NCBI GenBank assembly: GCA_023231265.1
Contig: JALNVT010000043.1
Location: 1 to 14,271 of the forward strand
DNA from: Sphaerochaetaceae bacterium
GTDB lineage: Bacteria; Spirochaetota; Spirochaetia; Sphaerochaetales; Sphaerochaetaceae
DNA length: 14,271 nucleotides
Direction of reading: 5' to 3'
Positions within the stretch are counted from its first letter, which is position 1. Each line of letters begins with the position of its first letter. The position numbers were made by a program, and so were the translations under genes. The notes beneath the pieces were generated by a model. It worked only from the letters and a program-made list of their open reading frames with translations. It made no database searches and was not told where the DNA came from. Shown piece by piece: positions 1 to 6,142 of the stretch.

Positions 1-30
1 AAAAAAAAAGAAATAGCCACTTTTTGTGGC
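1..30 (-). terminator. Possible Rho-independent terminator, minus strand
   Basis: Read on the minus strand, a 5-bp stem (GCCAC/GTGGC, five-base loop) is followed by TATTTC and then nine T's at the window edge. It lies downstream of the minus-strand gene that ends at 150 and could stop its transcript. The stem is short and the T-run does not start directly after it. The stronger 123-143 hairpin is closer to the stop codon but has no U-tract. Confidence 0.35.
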
Positions 31-111
31 AGCATGCGTCAATTGCACTTGGGTAAAAAACGGAGTGGTTACCCAGCGCCTTTAGACGCAGTAGGTAAAA
101 GCGGCTTATAG
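1..111 (+). CDS. Possible C-terminal tail of a TnpB-like protein (5' end outside window)
   Basis: Frame 1 is open from the left edge to a TAG at 109-111 and gives a basic 36-residue tail (starts KKKEIATFCGSMRQ, ends DAVGKSGL). I do not recognise a catalytic motif; any catalytic part would lie left of the window. The case for a TnpB tail is indirect. The frame ends inside a run of hairpins (16-143) of the sort in which tnpB 3' ends overlap the omega-RNA of IS200/IS605 elements, and the stretch is about 50% GC where the neighbouring genes are near one third. A 36-codon open frame can arise by chance, so the frame may not be coding at all. Confidence 0.3.
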   Translation, partial: KKKEIATFCGSMRQLHLGKKRSGYPAPLDAVGKSGL

Positions 112-149
112 CCGCAGAGCAAACCACCCTTTTGAAGGGTGGTCATGAT

Positions 150-1010
150 TTATCCCCATTCTTCAACATCTATTGAAACTGTGGCAATAAATATGGATCC
201 ATACTTTTCAAGTGATTCAGAAATATATTCTTGAAGCTCAGCCATTGAGGTCTTCATCATATGAGTTGTAGGAATTCTAAGCTTCACTGTTAAAGAGTAA
301 CCGTTATCGTAGACCTTTGCAGAGACTGATTTAACTTTTATTGAAGGATCGAACTCATCAAGACAGTGTATTACCATCTGTGTCAATGCAGCATCACTTA
401 TCACAGCTTTGCTGAATTTGGTAAATTCTGGTCTCACAATTGTTTTCTCAAAGATTTGAGTTCTTTTCCATGGAAATGCTTTTCTTCTTTTAAAAAGGAC
501 CTTCATTGAATCAAGCACGATTTTAGGAGATGTCCTGGTGATTTCAATAGAAGGAACAGGAATTACATGCTTTCCTTCAGTAAATCTCACACGCATAGCA
601 GTATCAATTTCATCTTTAGTTGCAATATCTTCAATGTGGAATATTTTTTCAGGTTGAGGGAGAGAAAGTCGTGTTGCAATCTTTCTTACCATCTTCTCAC
701 TTGTACCAATTATAAGTATTCGATGATATCTTTCTTTCTGAAGAGCAGTCATGACTGCTTTTTGGTGTTCTTCATCATCAAAAACGGCTGTTCGAACTGC
801 AGCTATAAATGTTAAATCTTGTTTAGCAGATTTGCCCGCAAGCATTTTATCTCCTTTAATTAGGAGACCATCATCAATTATTAAATCTATGTTATATTCT
901 TCTGCTACCATTTTGGATCTGAAACTTTTACCCGTGCCACTTTTGCCCACCAGAGCATATACTTTTGTTCCTTTAATTTTCCAAAATGCATACTTGAAAA
1001 TACGGTTCAT
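150..1010 (-). CDS. P-loop NTPase with C-terminal Asp23/Gls24-like domain
   Basis: This 286-residue protein has a clear Walker A motif, GKSGTGKS, at residues 22-29, preceded by a beta-strand (TKVYALV). The first half (about 1-145) looks like a small nucleotide-binding domain, with IDLIIDDG at 41-48 and a second strand RILIIGTSE at 97-105. The last ~95 residues (about 190-286: EKTIVRPEFTKF, the SAKVYDNGYSL strand, the SIFIATVSIDVEEWG end) have the pattern of the Asp23 (DUF322) domain, linked in Gram-positives to envelope stress. I recognise the fused architecture but know no proven function. No signal peptide is visible, so it is probably cytoplasmic. The frame stays open to 1217, but that extension would run into rnfC. 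The ATG at 1010 leaves a short N-terminus before the P-loop and sits 7 nt after a perfect TATAAT, with no Shine-Dalgarno. It is divergent from rnfC, with its stop 6 nt from the hairpin array. Confidence 0.8.
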   Translation of the reverse strand: MNRIFKYAFWKIKGTKVYALVGKSGTGKSFRSKMVAEEYNIDLIIDDGLLIKGDKMLAGKSAKQDLTFIAAVRTAVFDDEEHQKAVMTALQKERYHRILIIGTSEKMVRKIATRLSLPQPEKIFHIEDIATKDEIDTAMRVRFTEGKHVIPVPSIEITRTSPKIVLDSMKVLFKRRKAFPWKRTQIFEKTIVRPEFTKFSKAVISDAALTQMVIHCLDEFDPSIKVKSVSAKVYDNGYSLTVKLRIPTTHMMKTSMAELQEYISESLEKYGSIFIATVSIDVEEWG

Positions 1011-1017
1011 GTGAGCT

Positions 1018-1046
1018 ATTATAACTAATGTTTTATTTTTTTGAAA
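1018..1046 (-). promoter_or_regulatory. Promoter of the P-loop/Asp23 gene, possibly leaderless
   Basis: On the minus strand a perfect TATAAT lies at 1023-1018, 7 nt before the ATG at 1010. A start point 6-8 nt after the -10 box would fall on or next to the A of the ATG, giving a leaderless mRNA. This agrees with the lack of any Shine-Dalgarno sequence. The -35 position at 17-bp spacing reads TTTCAA (3 of 6 to consensus), so the -10 box carries the prediction. Confidence 0.5.
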
Positions 1047-1069
1047 GAAAAAAGAAGATATTGTTAAAT
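1041..1069 (+). promoter_or_regulatory. Candidate sigma70-type promoter of the rnf operon
   Basis: TTGAAA at 1041-1046 and TTAAAT at 1064-1069 are separated by exactly 17 bp. Transcription would start near 1076 and leave a leader of about 40 nt before rnfC. The -35 matches five of six consensus bases and the -10 four of six. The -10 box lies inside the palindrome at 1061-1080, so a repressor bound there would block RNA polymerase. Confidence 0.5.
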
Positions 1070-1080
1070 TAATTTCACAA
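1061..1080 (+). promoter_or_regulatory. 20-bp near-perfect palindrome, Rex-like operator candidate
   Basis: The sequence TTGTTAAATTAATTTCACAA is a palindrome with one mismatched pair (positions 5 and 16). Its arms, TTGTTAA and TTCACAA, are the two half-site forms known for the NADH/NAD+ sensor Rex (TTGTTAA in clostridia, TTGTGAA in Bacillus). Rex often controls rnf and fermentation genes. The usual Rex site is 18 bp with 4 bp between these arms; here there are 6, which weakens the assignment. Its position on the -10 box fits an operator whichever regulator binds. Confidence 0.5.
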
Positions 1081-1081
1081 A

Positions 1082-1100
1082 TTACTAGCGAAAATAGTAA
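1082..1100 (+). repeat. Small inverted repeat in the rnfC leader
   Basis: TTACTA (1082-1087) and TAGTAA (1095-1100) are complementary around a 7-nt centre and end two bases before the AAGGAG ribosome binding site of rnfC (1102-1107). In the mRNA it would be a weak AU-rich hairpin next to the ribosome site. In DNA it could be a second operator half-pair. It may be chance in such AT-rich sequence. Confidence 0.25.
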
Positions 1101-1116
1101 GAAGGAGAAAGGTACG

Positions 1117-2433
1117 ATGCCAAAAGACGTTTTAACGTTTAAAAGAGGCGGCGTACACCCAGAGGATCGAAAATTCTTAAGCAATAAGAAAGCTATAGAA
1201 TTTCTGCCGGTTCCCAAGGAAGTAGTCGTAAGTCTGTCTCAACATTTAGGAGCACCTGCAAAAGCTTTAAAAGCTAAAGGTGACTCTGTTGTTAGAGGGG
1301 AAAAGATAGGAACAGCGTCGAGCTTTATCAGCGCCGAAGTTCATTCGCCCGTAACAGGAACAATCAAAGCAATACAAAAAGTAACATTAGCAAATAGTGT
1401 TAAATGTGATGCTTACGTCATCGAAACTGACCCAACTGCTGAAGAGGTCAAATGGGATGATATCGATTGGAGAACAAAAAGTAAGGAAGAGCTACTTAAT
1501 ACCATCAAAGATCTTGGTATTGTTGGTATGGGTGGAGCAACTTTTCCAGCACATGTTAAGTTCTCAATTACTAAAGGTAAGGTCGCAGAATACTTAGTTA
1601 TAAATGGTGTTGAATGTGAACCTTATCTAACAAGTGATCATAGAACCATGCTTGAAAGAGCTGAAGGTGCTATTGAAGGTGTGATGATCATTGCAAAGGT
1701 CATTGAAGCAAAAAAAATCATCGTTGGTATTGAAAAGAACAAAATGGATGCTGTAAAACATTTAAGAGATGTCATCAAAGCTAAAGGCTATCCAATCACT
1801 GTTCAACCTTTGAAAATGAAATACCCTCAAGGTGATGAAAAACAACTATTGAAAGCAACAACAGGAAGAGAGATTCCTAGCGGAAAATTACCTCTTGATA
1901 TTGGCGCTGTAGTTTCTAACATTGGAACTTGTTTTGCTGTATATGAAGCATGTACAAAAAACAAACCATTGATGGAAAGAGTTGTCTGTGTAACAGGTGA
2001 ATGTATCAAAGAACCAAAAAATATTGTAGCTCCAATTGGAACTAAAATTGGTGAGTTGATAGACTTCTGTGGTGGATTCAAAGAAGAACCAGATAAAATT
2101 GTAAGTGGTGGTCCTATGATGGGATTTGCTTTCTATGATTTAGATACTCCTATCCAAAAAGGTACAAGTGGAGTAATTTCAATTAAAGTTGAAAATGAGG
2201 CACCTCAAACTTCATGTATTTCATGTGGTAAATGTGTTTCTGCTTGTCCAATTGGATTGATGCCAACCATGATGTATAAAAATATCTCTAATGGTCGATA
2301 TGATGTAGCATTGAATAAATACTCATTGATGGATTGTAAAGAGTGTGGTAGTTGTGCGTTTGTTTGCCCAGCACATATACCTTTGGTACATACATTTAAA
2401 TATGGTAAAAAAATGGCTAGGAGGAAAAAGTAA
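1117..2433 (+). CDS. rnfC: Rnf complex subunit RnfC (NADH-side Fe-S/FMN subunit)
   Basis: RnfC is the peripheral cytoplasmic subunit where NAD(H) reacts with bound FMN; electrons then pass through two [4Fe-4S] clusters toward the membrane part. This 438-residue protein has the RnfC layout: an N-terminal domain (HPEDRKF and the lipoyl-like EVHSPVTGTIK, about 74-84), the nucleotide/FMN-binding Rossmann part with GMGGATFPAHVK at 137-148, the NGVECEPYLTSDHR stretch, and a C-terminal double ferredoxin segment. The cluster ligands are C367, C370, C373 and C377, then C407, C410, C413 and C417; as usual, the Cys-Pro of each motif closes the other cluster. The ATG is placed by AAGGAG at 1102-1107, 9 nt upstream. 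It is the first gene of rnfCDGEAB, the order found in clostridia and many other anaerobes. Its stop overlaps the rnfD start (TAATG). Confidence 0.96.
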   Translation: MPKDVLTFKRGGVHPEDRKFLSNKKAIEFLPVPKEVVVSLSQHLGAPAKALKAKGDSVVRGEKIGTASSFISAEVHSPVTGTIKAIQKVTLANSVKCDAYVIETDPTAEEVKWDDIDWRTKSKEELLNTIKDLGIVGMGGATFPAHVKFSITKGKVAEYLVINGVECEPYLTSDHRTMLERAEGAIEGVMIIAKVIEAKKIIVGIEKNKMDAVKHLRDVIKAKGYPITVQPLKMKYPQGDEKQLLKATTGREIPSGKLPLDIGAVVSNIGTCFAVYEACTKNKPLMERVVCVTGECIKEPKNIVAPIGTKIGELIDFCGGFKEEPDKIVSGGPMMGFAFYDLDTPIQKGTSGVISIKVENEAPQTSCISCGKCVSACPIGLMPTMMYKNISNGRYDVALNKYSLMDCKECGSCAFVCPAHIPLVHTFKYGKKMARRKK

Positions 2434-3527
2434 TGAGATTAAAGATTAGTTCATCTCCACATTTCCATAGTAAGAATTCAACTTCTTCTATAATGTGGAA
2501 TGTTAGTTTGGCTCTTGCTCCTGCAGCAATTTGGGGCGTTTACGTATTTGGACTTAGAGCATTATTGATACTTGTTGTATCTATTGCAGCAAGTGTGGTT
2601 ACAGAATATCTACTTGGTTTGATTGATGGTGAAAGAGGCCTCAAACAAAGTACATTAAGTGATGGATCTGCTTTCCTCACAGGACTTTTAGTTGGAATGA
2701 ACATGAGTCCTCTAGTACCTGTTCTTATTCCTATAATTGCCAGTGCTTTTGCTATTGGTATTGTTAAATGGATTTTTGGTGGTCTTGGTCAAAACTGGAT
2801 GAATCCAGCTCTTGGCGGTCGTGTATTTGTATTCTTCAGTTTCACATCTTTGATGAGTAACTATCAGATGCCTAAAACATTACCTGCTTTAACAGGTGCA
2901 AGTGTTGATGCAATTGGTAGTGCAACACCATTAAGCTATGTAAAAACTTCCATTACAAATGGTCTATTGAATCAATCTCCATCAGCAATAATGACAAATG
3001 GTGGATATCCTACAACTGATTTTGCACAGAACTTAGCTCAGACTCTTCACATATCACCTTATGCAGTTGATGCATTCTTTGGTAATATTGGTGGATGTAT
3101 TGGTGAGGTAAGTGCTTTCCTTCTACTTGTTGGTGGTATTTACTTATGTGTAAAGAAAATAATTTCATGGCATATCCCTGTTACATTTATTGGTTTCTTT
3201 GCATTGTTGACTTGGATGTTCTCTGGTTACAGATCAGGATTTGGATTCGCTTCAGGTGAAGTTCTTGGCCAAGTATTCAGTGGTGGTTTGTTCCTAGGTG
3301 CTATCTTTATGGCAACCGATATGGTAACAAGTCCAATTACTAAAAAAGGTCAGGTTATATTTGGTCTTGGTTGTGGATTCTGGACATTCTTATTTAGATA
3401 TTTTGGCTCCCTTCCAGAAGCTGTATCTCTTGCAATAATTTTGATGAATATTTTGACTCCTACTATTGATAGATATGTTGTTCCAAAGAAATTTGGTTAT
3501 ATAAAACCTGTTAAGGAGGCAAATTAA
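2433..3527 (+). CDS. rnfD: Rnf complex subunit RnfD (membrane, covalent FMN)
   Basis: RnfD is an integral inner-membrane subunit, homologous to NqrB, that carries a covalently bound FMN and probably forms part of the ion path. The 364 residues begin with SSSPHFHSKNSTSSIMWNV and contain several hydrophobic helices (for example about 26-62 and 96-115). Conserved family stretches include TLSDGSAFLTGLLVGMNMSP (74-93) and NWMNPALGGRVFVFFSF (121-137). The flavin site is DAIGSATPLS; Thr165 is the expected attachment residue, although the usual (S/T)G before AT is GS here. ApbE, the transferase that adds the flavin, is not in this window. AGGAGG at 2419-2424 inside the end of rnfC and the one-base TAATG overlap (2431-2435) suggest translational coupling. 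Confidence 0.96.
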   Translation: MRLKISSSPHFHSKNSTSSIMWNVSLALAPAAIWGVYVFGLRALLILVVSIAASVVTEYLLGLIDGERGLKQSTLSDGSAFLTGLLVGMNMSPLVPVLIPIIASAFAIGIVKWIFGGLGQNWMNPALGGRVFVFFSFTSLMSNYQMPKTLPALTGASVDAIGSATPLSYVKTSITNGLLNQSPSAIMTNGGYPTTDFAQNLAQTLHISPYAVDAFFGNIGGCIGEVSAFLLLVGGIYLCVKKIISWHIPVTFIGFFALLTWMFSGYRSGFGFASGEVLGQVFSGGLFLGAIFMATDMVTSPITKKGQVIFGLGCGFWTFLFRYFGSLPEAVSLAIILMNILTPTIDRYVVPKKFGYIKPVKEAN

Positions 3528-4072
3528 TGAAACAATATTTTAAAACAGCCTCTATACTTGCAATAATCTGTGCAGTTGCTGCATTGATACTTGCATCATT
3601 GAACAGTGTAACAGCACCTGTTATTGTGGCTTATGATAAACAACAAACAATCAATGCATTGAATGAAGTAGCTCATGGATATACACTAGGCGATAAAGTC
3701 ACAACAGATTCTGAAGTATCACCTTACTACATTCCATTAATTGATGAAGATGGTACTGTTAAAGGTAATATTCTGGAGCTAAAAAGTAATGGGTATGGTG
3801 GCGAGATCAAACTTGTAGCATCTTTTGATGAAGCTGGTTTGGTTCTTGAAGCTAAAGTTGTAAGTAACAGTGAAACACCTGGACTTGGTAAGAAGAGTGA
3901 GAACTCTTGGTACATGACAAAGTTCATTGGTAAAGATCCAATTCCTACTTCTAAAAACCAATTGAGTGCAGAAGATAATGCAGCAGTAAGTGGTGCATCT
4001 ATCACATTCGGCGCTATAGCTAAAGCTCTCTCTGAAGGCGGCGAGTACGCAAAAACATTGGAGGCTAAATAA
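3527..4072 (+). CDS. rnfG: Rnf complex subunit RnfG (FMN-binding, single TM anchor)
   Basis: RnfG is anchored by one N-terminal helix (about residues 8-28), and its FMN-binding domain lies outside the cytoplasmic membrane, where a covalent flavin takes part in electron transfer. The 181-residue length is normal. Family signatures are NGYGGEIKLVASFDEAGLVL (88-107), ETPGLGKK (116-123) and the flavinylation motif SGASIT (155-160). Ser158 stands where most homologues have the flavin-bearing Thr. The Asp expected three residues before SGA(T/S) in the ApbE consensus is Ala152; an Asp is found at 150 instead. The AAGGAGG at 3513-3519 and the TAATG overlap with rnfD define the start. The stop overlaps the rnfE ATG in the same way. 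Confidence 0.94.
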   Translation: MKQYFKTASILAIICAVAALILASLNSVTAPVIVAYDKQQTINALNEVAHGYTLGDKVTTDSEVSPYYIPLIDEDGTVKGNILELKSNGYGGEIKLVASFDEAGLVLEAKVVSNSETPGLGKKSENSWYMTKFIGKDPIPTSKNQLSAEDNAAVSGASITFGAIAKALSEGGEYAKTLEAK

Positions 4073-4716
4073 TGGCAAATAAAAAAGAATTAACTAAAGG
4101 TCTTTTTAAAGAGAATCCTACATTTGTACTACTATTAGGCCTCTGCCCAACATTGGGTGTCACCACTATGGTATCAAATGCTATTGGTATGGGTTTCAGC
4201 GTTTTATTTGTTTTGACTCTTTCAAACATAATGATTTCATTATTGAGAAATGTCATTCCAGATGATGTCAGAATTCCATCTTATATTGTTATCATCTCTT
4301 CATTTGTAACAATCATCGAAATGCTCTTACACGCATTTGTTCCATCTTTGTATACAGCACTTGGTGTATACCTACCATTGATTGTTGTTAACTGTATTAT
4401 TTTAGGACGTGCAGAAGCATTTGCTAATAAAAATACTGTAGGCGACAGTGCATATGATGGTATTGGTATGGGATTAGGTTTCACAATTGCATTGTTACTC
4501 ATCGCTTTAATAAGAGAAGTTCTTGGCTCTGGTACAATTACTTTATTCCCATTAGGTGAGTGGAGTGGTGTTATACATATTCCACTGATTGAAGCTAATC
4601 CAATCAGAGTTATCACTTTAGCTCCTGGAGCTCTACTTGTAATGGGATGCATAATTGCATTTAATAATTACAGAGATAATAAAAAGGCTTCAAACGCTAA
4701 AAGGGAGAATAAATAA
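4072..4716 (+). CDS. rnfE: Rnf complex subunit RnfE (membrane)
   Basis: RnfE is a polytopic inner-membrane subunit (six helices in the family) that pairs with RnfA in inverted topology; together they hold an intramembrane Fe-S cluster. The two cysteines known as ligands are visible: C25 in LLGLCPTLGVT and C108 in LPLIVVNCIILGRAEAFA. The latter motif, with GRAEAFA, separates RnfE from the related RnfA. The length of 214 residues is typical and the end is basic (NNYRDNKKASNAKRENK). A GGAGG (4060-4064) lies 7 nt before the ATG, which overlaps the rnfG stop by one base (TAATG). Confidence 0.95.
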   Translation: MANKKELTKGLFKENPTFVLLLGLCPTLGVTTMVSNAIGMGFSVLFVLTLSNIMISLLRNVIPDDVRIPSYIVIISSFVTIIEMLLHAFVPSLYTALGVYLPLIVVNCIILGRAEAFANKNTVGDSAYDGIGMGLGFTIALLLIALIREVLGSGTITLFPLGEWSGVIHIPLIEANPIRVITLAPGALLVMGCIIAFNNYRDNKKASNAKRENK

Positions 4717-5309
4717 TGAGTATTATAGCAATATTAATAACATATATATTCATAAGTAACTTCATTTTGGTACAATTCCTTGGAATGTGTCCATTTATTG
4801 GTGTATCAAAAAACAGTGAAAGTGCTTTAGGTATGGGTATGGCTGTAACATTTGTTACATCCATAGCATCAGTAGTTACTTGGGCAGTATACACATTGTT
4901 ACTTGCACCTTTTGGCCTAGAATATTTAAGAACAGTTGCATTTATTCTTGTAATCGCAGCTCTTGTTCAAGTAGTTGAACTTGTAATCAGAAAGATATCT
5001 CCACCCCTTTATAAAGCTCTTGGTATATATCTTCCACTAATTACAACAAACTGTGCAGTACTTGGTATTGCAATTATCAACATTGATCAAGATTACGGTT
5101 GTCTTCAATCATTCTTTGCAGGACTTGCTGCAGGACTTGGTTTCACTTTGGCAATTGTATTGATGAGTAATATTCGTGAGAAATTAGATTTAGCACCAGT
5201 TAGAAAAAGTTTCAAAGGAGTGCCTATTGCATTCATTTCTGCTTGTTTGATGGCTCTTGCTTTCATGGCTTTTGATAAGTCTCTTCTTACAAATTTACAC
5301 TTAGTATAA
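4716..5309 (+). CDS. rnfA: Rnf complex subunit RnfA (membrane)
   Basis: RnfA is the partner of RnfE: a six-helix inner-membrane protein with similar sequence and opposite orientation. C25 in FLGMCPFIGVS and C113 in LPLITTNCAVLG match the Fe-S ligands, giving with RnfE four cysteines for the membrane-embedded cluster. The NCAVLGIAI ending of the motif, in place of NCIILGRAEAF, marks this copy as RnfA. The 197-residue length is normal. The ATG overlaps the rnfE stop (TAATG, 4714-4718) after a GGGAG site at 4703-4707. Confidence 0.95.
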   Translation: MSIIAILITYIFISNFILVQFLGMCPFIGVSKNSESALGMGMAVTFVTSIASVVTWAVYTLLLAPFGLEYLRTVAFILVIAALVQVVELVIRKISPPLYKALGIYLPLITTNCAVLGIAIINIDQDYGCLQSFFAGLAAGLGFTLAIVLMSNIREKLDLAPVRKSFKGVPIAFISACLMALAFMAFDKSLLTNLHLV

Positions 5310-5324
5310 TAGGACAATAAATTT

Positions 5325-6125
5325 ATGAATATTTTATTAGCATTTATAATAATAACTGCAATGGGTTTGCTACTTGGTCTAGGATTGGCTTTTGTAGCAA
5401 AAAAACTTGCAGTTGCAAAGAACGAAGTACAGGAGAAAATTGAAGCAGCTTTACCTGGTGCAAACTGTGGTAGTTGTGGCTTTGCTGGTTGCAGTGCTTA
5501 TGCTGAAGCTATTTCTACTGACAAAAATACTCCATTGAATCTCTGTACCCCTGGTGGTGCTGATGTAGCTAAGGCTGTAGGTGTTATAATGGGGCAAGAA
5601 GTTGAGGTGAGCAGCAAGAAAAAAGTTGCTTATGTCTTCTGTAATGGTAACTGCGATGTTACAAACAAAGATTTTGATTACCAAGGTGTTACAGACTGTA
5701 ATGCAGCTGCTCTTTTATTTGACGGTGATAATACATGTAAAGAGGGATGTCTTCATTTAGGCTCATGTATAGATGTATGTCCAGTTGAAGCTATCAGCAA
5801 AGATGCGAAGGGCGATATCGTAGTTGACAGAGAATTATGCATATCTTGTGGCAAATGTGTAGACATTTGTCCACATAATGTCATAAAACTAGTTGATGAT
5901 GATAGCCAATACGTAGTAGCATGTAATAATCACGAATCTGGCGCAAAAGTAAGAAAAGAATGTAGCGTCGGCTGTATTGGATGTAAAATCTGTGAGAAGA
6001 AATTCCCAGAATCCGGATGTACTGTCGACAAATTCCTATCCACTTTTGATAATGATAAACCTCATTCTCAGATTGCGGAGGCAGCAGAAGCTTGTCCTTC
6101 GAAGTGTATTGTGAAACGTCGTTAA
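5325..6125 (+). CDS. rnfB: Rnf complex subunit RnfB (ferredoxin-side Fe-S protein)
   Basis: RnfB is the entry or exit point for ferredoxin electrons on the cytoplasmic side. The 266 residues start with one membrane helix (about 2-25). A 4-Cys cluster domain follows with C48, C51, C56 and C74 (GANCGSCGFAGC ... NLCTPGG), then several ferredoxin-type sets: C138, C142, C148 and C152; C172, C175, C178 and C182; C213, C217, C220 and C223; and further cysteines at C232, C257 and C261. This cysteine-rich C-terminal layout is that of anaerobe RnfB rather than the shorter E. coli RsxB. It is the only rnf gene not joined by a TAATG overlap: 15 nt separate it from rnfA, and its ribosome site is only AGGA (5311-5314), 10 nt upstream. 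Translation could be weaker or partly independent. Confidence 0.95.
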   Translation: MNILLAFIIITAMGLLLGLGLAFVAKKLAVAKNEVQEKIEAALPGANCGSCGFAGCSAYAEAISTDKNTPLNLCTPGGADVAKAVGVIMGQEVEVSSKKKVAYVFCNGNCDVTNKDFDYQGVTDCNAAALLFDGDNTCKEGCLHLGSCIDVCPVEAISKDAKGDIVVDRELCISCGKCVDICPHNVIKLVDDDSQYVVACNNHESGAKVRKECSVGCIGCKICEKKFPESGCTVDKFLSTFDNDKPHSQIAEAAEACPSKCIVKRR

Positions 6126-6142
6126 GGAGCTAACCTAAATAC

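Larger units (their letters stand above)
1..146 (+). mobile_element. Probable right end of an IS200/IS605-type element with omega-RNA-like hairpins
   Basis: Five stem-loops follow one another: 16-20/26-30 (5 bp), 50-56/69-75 (7 bp), 76-80/85-89 (one mismatch, TTTA loop), 101-106/110-115 (6 bp, three-base loop) and 123-131/135-143 (9 bp, three-base loop). In addition, GCGTC at 36-40 is perfectly complementary to GACGC at 85-89, so a pseudoknot or an alternative fold is possible. About 55 of the 110 bases from 31 to 140 are G or C, well above the flanking genes. Packed hairpins closed by a strong terminal stem match the right ends and omega-RNA scaffolds of IS200/IS605/TnpB elements. The element ends just before the stop codon of the minus-strand gene at 150. 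The exact boundary and the transposon identity are inferred. The alternative is a REP-like palindromic repeat. Confidence 0.4.

Noticed and set aside
1..150. SRP RNA, tmRNA or a tRNA in the hairpin-rich left edge
   Set aside because: None of the conserved features is present: no SRP tetraloop domain, no tRNA-like acceptor/TpsiC pattern, no proteolysis-tag frame. An omega-RNA-like element end explains the structure better.
1061..1080. CRP-type site (TGTGA-N6-TCACA)
   Set aside because: The spacing between TGTTA and TCACA is 8 bases, the left arm is not TGTGA, and the position on the -10 box suits a repressor better.
1011..1217. N-terminal extension of the minus-strand P-loop gene up to 1217
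   Set aside because: It would run antisense through the first 100 bases of rnfC, has no ribosome site, and lies before the natural P-loop start; the ATG at 1010 follows a perfect -10 box.
1117..1450. Slightly higher GC at the start of rnfC as a sign of recombination
   Set aside because: Counts over 60-base blocks (about 40-48% against about 37% further on) are within normal scatter and the protein is colinear with RnfC.
3727..4652. Minus-strand open frames opposite rnfG and rnfE
   Set aside because: They lie antisense to well-identified rnf genes, show no recognisable family, and arise from the codon pattern of the real genes.
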